NCBI RefSeq assembly: GCF_035984415.1
Contig: NZ_CP130720.1
Coordinates: 8,791,237-8,855,236 of the forward strand
DNA: 64,000 nucleotides
Origin: Streptomyces sp. NBC_01296
GTDB taxonomy: Bacteria; Actinomycetota; Actinomycetes; Streptomycetales; Streptomycetaceae
Direction of reading: 5' to 3'
Under the pieces are notes generated by a model. The model ran no database searches, was not told the origin of the DNA, and saw nothing but the letters and a program-made list of their open reading frames with translations. A program made the position numbers and the translations under genes. Positions 60,258 through 64,000 of the stretch are shown piece after piece (position 1 is the first letter of the stretch; every line of letters starts with the position of its first letter).

Positions 60258-61349
60258 CCTGCGGCACAGGAACTCACCGTTCCTGTAGTGGTGACTACGG
60301 ATATGGCCGGTGAGTTCCGGCGCGGCCGCTGGTGGAGTTCTGGCGCCCGGGCAAGCCTGTCCGTCCGTCGCGGTCGGGAGGGTTGCACCGGGAGGGGGCT
60401 CCACCGTTGTCTGCCCATTGCACCGGCCATTGCCTCGCAGGTACTGCCGCAGGTAGGACCCCCGTGTTCGCAATCATGGAGGTTCGTGCAGGTCAGAACC
60501 GGTGGGCAAGCCTGTCAAGCGCGCCGACACCTCTTTGTACGCGATAGCCGGACATAGAGGTTGACCCCAGCACAGCCGCCGTGCCGGACGGATCACCCGC
60601 CCGCAGGTCGGCCTGCACCGGGCCCTGCGCCCAGACGGCGACGGGCGGACGCGGGCGCGGGTGCCTCGGCGGAGAAGGACTGTGCCGGCTGCTCGCGCGC
60701 CAGCTCAGCCGCGAGACGGCCGCGGGGGCCGGCTGTGGCCGGGGTGTCGGTGGTGGGGCGGGGGCCGGTGCCCAGGGGGCGGCGCTCGATCATCCGGCCA
60801 GTGTGCTTCGGGCGTGCCCGGTGGAAACGGCCGGGTCGGCGGGTATCGGTCTGTTTCCGGCTTCGGGGTGGTTGTGGGTATGGCGAAAGTCGATGCACGC
60901 CGTGTCCGGCGTCATCGACTTCGCGCTGGTCACGCGCCAACATGACCGAGCATGTCCCTGGTTTGCCGTGGGTGGAGCCAGTAGCAGTCAGGGCGCCAGC
61001 GAGAGCTTGTCCATATATGGGCCGCCCGCGCTTTCGGGTTCCAGCCTCAGCTTGAAGGGACCTGGAACGAAGGATTCCGGTTGGGATCCAAGTTGAGCCA
61101 ACCAGTGAGGATGAACATCACCGCACGTCAGGTCGATGAGCCGGGCGAAGTTTTGAGATCCGCTCTCATAGACGGATCCTGAGCCAACTTTGCGGCTGGT
61201 CCGAACGTGTCGCGCACCTGGGATCGTTGGAGTTTCAGGGACTGTTGATCGCTGCTCGGGTGACGCCAATCACCCAGTGATCAACGGCCAATTGGAGCCA
61301 GTAGCAGGGCGGCGACCTCAGGGTCGCCGCTCAGATTCAGGAGCCTTCA
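60258..61349. other. Long stretch without a firm gene
   Basis: The only coding-like piece is a minus-strand frame from about 61200 down to 60988 (GSGSVYESGSQNFARLIDLT, VHPHWLAQLGSQPESFVPG), possibly a relic. A 15-base exact direct repeat TGGAGCCAGTAGCAG occurs at 60973-60987 and 61293-61307, bracketing that piece. The rest is unremarkable. Confidence 0.4.
60988..61269 (-). pseudogene. Short coding-like relic between direct repeats
   Basis: 93 codons, the last ~65 with good coding character (VYESGSQNFARLIDLTCGD, PFKLRLEPESAGGPYMDKL). No family recognised and no ribosome site. Codon use is less GC-biased than its neighbours. Bracketed by a 15-base direct repeat. Confidence 0.3.
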
Positions 61350-61637
61350 ATGAGCCCGATCGACGGGGCGCCGGCCCCCACCATCTCTTCTGGGCGCTTC
61401 GGTATGGCGCACGCCCTCGTGATCACCGCGTTTCTCGCAGCCGCGGTCATCCTCACCCTCGCCGCGCACATGGCTGCGCGGGACACCCTTACCCTTCTCG
61501 GCGGCGCCGGCGCGGTCGCTGTTGTCGTCCTGGTCTCCGCGAACGTCAAGGGCGGCAACGGAAAGGACGGGGGGACGGGCCTGCTGCGTCGGCTGTTGAG
61601 CGCGGCGTTCAGCCCTGGATCGGGGACCGGGGTCTAA
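61350..61637 (+). CDS. Small two-helix membrane protein
   Basis: 95 residues from ATG 61350 with AGGAG 7 bases before. Two hydrophobic segments (AHALVITAFLAAAVILTLAA and LLGGAGAVAVVVLVSANV), short basic loop and tail. It stands 13 bases ahead of an HTH gene in the same direction, so they are likely an operon. Such small membrane proteins are frequent in actinomycete transfer regions. Confidence 0.65.
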   Translation: MSPIDGAPAPTISSGRFGMAHALVITAFLAAAVILTLAAHMAARDTLTLLGGAGAVAVVVLVSANVKGGNGKDGGTGLLRRLLSAAFSPGSGTGV

Positions 61638-61650
61638 GGGGGCAGCGGTC

Positions 61651-62352
61651 ATGGGACGCCCTGAAGCCCCTGCGGACCGGACGGTTCCCGAACGGGCCGA
61701 GCTCGCCGAGCTGCTCCGCGCCGCGCGGGCGCGGAGCGGGTCAGGCAAGCCGCTCACCTATGAGGCGTTGGCCAGGCGCACGGCCTGGTCCAGCGCGGCC
61801 CTTAAGCGGGCAGCTTCTGGAAAGACGCTGCCCGCCTGGGAGCTGGTGGCGGCCTTTCTGGCCGCTTGCCAGTCCAGCTCGGTCCTGCAGAAGGAGGCGC
61901 TCCACCTTCACGGGAGGGCGCAGCATGCCGTGGCTCTGCATGCGAAGGAGGCGCGGGTCACCACCGTGGTGCCCCGGCCGCGGTTTGTCAGCGACGAGGC
62001 GGACCTGAGCCGGGCATTGAGGGACGCCTACGGGCATGCGGGGCGTCCTCCGGTCCGGACGATGTCCCAGCGGGCTGGGAGGTGGGTCCTGCCTCACAGT
62101 TCAGCCCACCGGATCATCACGGCCCGGGCGCTGCCGGTCAATGTCGGCCAGTACATCGGCTTCCTTGAGGCCTGCGAGGTCACTTCCAAGGACCTTCCCG
62201 ACTGGTTTACCGCTTGGCACAAGGTCATGGGGCCGCCCTGCACGGACACTCCCGACGACGTCTGGTGGTGGCGTGCATCGACCTGGCGCGAAGAGCTCTA
62301 CGAGGGCTGGTTCTACGAAACCTTCGGCCACAGCGCCACGGTTGCGGCGTGA
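61651..62352 (+). CDS. HTH (XRE-like) regulator
   Basis: 233 residues from ATG 61651 with AAGGGGG upstream. N-terminal helix-turn-helix: ELAELLRAARARSGSGKPLT, YEALARRTAWSSAALKRAAS, GKTLPAWELVAAFLAACQ. It has a helical middle and a Trp-rich C-terminus (WFTAWHKVMG, VWWWRASTWREELYEG). Cytoplasmic DNA-binding regulator of plasmid type, followed by a strong terminator. Confidence 0.75.
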   Translation: MGRPEAPADRTVPERAELAELLRAARARSGSGKPLTYEALARRTAWSSAALKRAASGKTLPAWELVAAFLAACQSSSVLQKEALHLHGRAQHAVALHAKEARVTTVVPRPRFVSDEADLSRALRDAYGHAGRPPVRTMSQRAGRWVLPHSSAHRIITARALPVNVGQYIGFLEACEVTSKDLPDWFTAWHKVMGPPCTDTPDDVWWWRASTWREELYEGWFYETFGHSATVAA

Positions 62353-62385
62353 CGCGAGGAGCTGGCCACGCCTGCGGCCGGTGAG

Positions 62386-62427
62386 GCGGTGCCCACCCGG
62401 ACAAGCCGGGTGGGCACCGCCTTTTTT
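62386..62427 (+). terminator. Strong intrinsic terminator
   Basis: Perfect 15-bp arms GCGGTGCCCACCCGG (62386-62400) and complement (62406-62420), loop ACAAG, followed by CTTTTTT. Ends the small-membrane-protein/HTH operon. Confidence 0.9.
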
Positions 62428-62502
62428 GCAACATGCATGGCGGGTTCCGATCGCGTGGCAGACGGCCGCCCCTGCCGGGCCGGCGCATGTGCCTGCGTGC
62501 GT

Positions 62503-62871
62503 TCAGCGGCGTCGGAGGAGGTAGGGGACGACGACGGCTGCGTATACGCCGGCGGTGCTGACCCCGGTGGCTACGGGGTTGGCCCAGGACGGTGCGAGCC
62601 GTACCGCCAGGAGCGCGCCGATGGCGAGGACGAAGCCGAGCACTCCGATGAGTGCGTCTCGCTGCCGCCGCCGCGTCAGCTGCTGCGCGTTGGTCTCGGT
62701 GGTCTCGCTCGCCTCGGCTTGGGTGGACGCGTTGGTGATCCTTTCCTTGGGCCCGGAGTCGGGCTGGTTGGTTGGGTGCGAGGGCACCTGTGCGAGTCCG
62801 GCCGGCGGGGGTCGAGTTCTCGCGAATTTGCGTTTCGTGCCTGTTCGGAGGCTGTCTGGTGAGTGCGACAC
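62503..62871 (-). CDS. Small membrane protein
   Basis: 122 residues. A polar N-terminal half (QAEASETTETNAQQLTRRR) and two C-terminal hydrophobic segments (ALIGVLGFVLAIGALLAV and ATGVSTAGVYAAVVVPYLL) ending in RRR. Convergent with the HTH operon across the terminator. Not recognised; the topology resembles other small proteins of actinomycete plasmids. Confidence 0.55.
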   Translation of the reverse strand: MSHSPDSLRTGTKRKFARTRPPPAGLAQVPSHPTNQPDSGPKERITNASTQAEASETTETNAQQLTRRRQRDALIGVLGFVLAIGALLAVRLAPSWANPVATGVSTAGVYAAVVVPYLLRRR

Positions 62872-63459
62872 CGCGGGTGATTGTCACTGGGGTGCTGCGG
62901 TTGTCGTCATCGCGGGTGGGGTGTCGTTCGTACTGGTCAGGGGTGGGTTGGCTCCTGGTGGTGACATTCTGGTGCGGTGTGTTCGGTGTCATCGTGTGCG
63001 TTGTTGCTGGACAGCGGGGTGCGGTGTCTATGGGGCGGGTCGGCCGGCGTCCGGGGTGGGCCGTTGTTGTCCGGTCTCTGTCGCCGGTCAGTGAAGCTGA
63101 GCAGTCGTCAAGGCTCTGACCTGGGGGTTGTGCAGTTTGGGTGAGCGGGTTTGGTGATGGGTCGGCTCACTGAATCTGCGTAGCATCGGAGTTCGTTGGT
63201 CTTCTGACCTGCGGTGTTCGTCGGCCTGACCGCGCTGCGCAGGTTGGTTGGGAACTGTGCAGTTTCACTGGTCGTCGACAGACCCTACCGCCGCACCAGG
63301 TGTGGTGCTCAACCTCGTTTCCCGGGCTTATCCGGCTAGCAGATTGAGTCACCGAGCGGGTGGTGGCCCTGGCTGCCGGCAGAGCGGTGGGGATGTGGTG
63401 GTCTAGTGGGCTCGAGAAGCAGCACAAGAAGGATCACCTGACTGCGGGGAGATAAGACG
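62872..63459. other. Gene-poor stretch
   Basis: No convincing gene on either strand, no tRNA-like fold noticed. Slightly T/G-rich between 62930 and 63150. Likely decayed subtelomeric sequence. Confidence 0.35.
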
Positions 63460-63831
63460 TTGGGTCCGTGGGACGTCAAAGAGGACGGAGATCGTGAGCA
63501 GTGGGCGTGGAGCCCGCTGGTTGGTGTGGGGCCGTTGGAGTTCGGTATGAGGCCGGACGAGGTGGCCGCAGCGCTCAGCGGCCCGGAACCTCGCACACGG
63601 TCGTGTGCCGGGTATCACGACCGCAGTGCAGTGCCCATCTGGGAGCGGTACCCCGACCCCGGGGTGGCGCTCTACTACACGGGCGCGGGCCACCTGGCGG
63701 CCGTAGCTGTCGATGCCCTGAACGGCCCTCAGGTCCCCCTGGACGGTATGGGGTTGGTCGGGCGTGTGCCCTCAGGCCTGGGGTGGGAGCGAAGCGGACA
63801 CCCCAACGAGCCGAAGGCTCGGACCCCGTGA
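63460..63831 (+). pseudogene. Conserved hypothetical protein, 3' end lost at the telomere-like repeats
   Basis: Begins at TTG 63460 (a GTG at 63471 is out of frame). The N-terminal 95 residues look conserved: AWSPLVGVGPLEFGMRPDEV, DPGVALYYTGAGHLAAVAVD, LNGPQVPLDGMGLVGRVPSG. I recall Streptomyces relatives of this protein as much longer after the RVPS motif. Here the rest (WERSGHPNEPKARTP) is coded by the hairpin cluster itself, so the gene was truncated when this end was joined. Confidence 0.6.
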
Positions 63832-64000
63832 AACGGGGTCACCCAGGCCCGCGAAGCGGGCCGTTCGGGTGGAGCGCAGCGGAACCCGAACCTGTCCGGA
63901 GCGAAGCGCAGGACACTGGCCCGAAGGGCCAGCTCTGGCTCGGCGAAGCCGAGCCCCGCCAGCGCAGCGAGGCGGTTCTCTCCTGAGCGCGTAGCGCTCA
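63780..64000. repeat. Telomere-like cluster of ten GNA-triloop hairpins
   Basis: Ten back-to-back hairpins: 63780-63804, 63807-63821, 63822-63840, 63846-63862, 63863-63891, 63893-63915, 63916-63932, 63937-63955, 63956-63975, 63984-64000. Each apex is a triloop GAA, GCA or GTA. Several have the extended apex GGAGC-GNA-GCGGA or close variants. Closely spaced palindromes with such compact loops are the hallmark of Streptomyces telomeres, where they fold the 3' single strand during terminal patching by the terminal protein. The last hairpin ends exactly at the window edge, so the physical end may be here or just beyond. Confidence 0.75.

Noticed and set aside
60561..61096. Several overlapping plus-strand frames after the conjugative-type genes.
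   Set aside because: Arg/Gly/Pro-rich without domain features or ribosome sites.
1..64000. tRNA, rRNA or riboswitch genes.
   Set aside because: No cloverleaf, rRNA segment or recognisable aptamer was noticed by eye; a covariance-model scan would be needed to exclude them.

Overview
The window is very high-GC actinomycete DNA, almost certainly from Streptomyces or a close relative. The codon bias, GTG/TTG starts, 4-bp stop/start overlaps and gene families (DUF5958-, DUF6247- and DUF2637-type proteins, lamin-tail and HNH secreted proteins, two-ORF IS630 elements) all fit. The last 221 bases (63780-64000) are a run of ten closely packed hairpins, all with GNA triloops. This resembles a Streptomyces linear-replicon telomere, so the window reads as a subtelomeric chromosome arm or the end of a linear plasmid. 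Many decayed genes and insertion sequences support that reading.

Layout. 1-1823: a kinase-like three-gene cassette with a frameshifted middle gene. 2.2-9 kb: small accessory genes (a DUF6247-like/RelE-like toxin-antitoxin pair, DUF5958, a barstar-domain protein, a HEAT-repeat protein bracketed by a repeated 17-base motif). 9-15.6 kb: palindromes, a small lipoprotein, a TIGR02391-type protein, a polysaccharide deacetylase and a GT-C-like membrane glycosyltransferase. 15.7-18.1 kb: an IS3 element that has cut off a tyrosine integrase. 18.5-26.6 kb: IS630 elements, a duplicated-repeat secreted protein, decayed plasmid-type genes and a lower-GC membrane protein. 27-36 kb: lamin-tail protein, an Abi_C-like gene broken by a frameshift, a second DUF6247/RelE pair, a membrane protein plus NB-ARC/TPR STAND ATPase, and a MarR/MFS operon. 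36-40.7 kb: relics of IS110, TerD and DNA ligase, a staphylococcal-nuclease-like protein and a secreted HNH nuclease. 40.8-44.9 kb: a 1355-residue trypsin/STAND/14xWD40 protein. 46-57 kb: two near-identical inverted IS630 copies flanking 8.5 kb that holds a DUF1963-like gene, a degenerate CRISPR-like array, an HTH plasmid protein, a GntR regulator, a DUF2637 protein and a TGAC-rich repeat tract. 57-62.9 kb: further conjugative-element-type genes, several frameshifted. 63.5-64 kb: a gene that runs into the telomere-like hairpins.

Two themes stand out. First, the window carries seven dispersed fragments of ATP-dependent DNA ligase genes, all on the + strand: five 5' ends and two 3' ends. The five 5' pieces break off at different points; one joins directly to an IS256 transposase scrap. 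These look like scars of repeated recombination at one gene family. Second, candidate conflict or defence genes are common (two STAND ATPases, Abi_C, TIGR02391, two toxin-antitoxin pairs, barstar domain, SNase and HNH nucleases). No complete conjugation machinery is visible: there is no FtsK/TraB translocase. No rRNA or tRNA gene was recognised.
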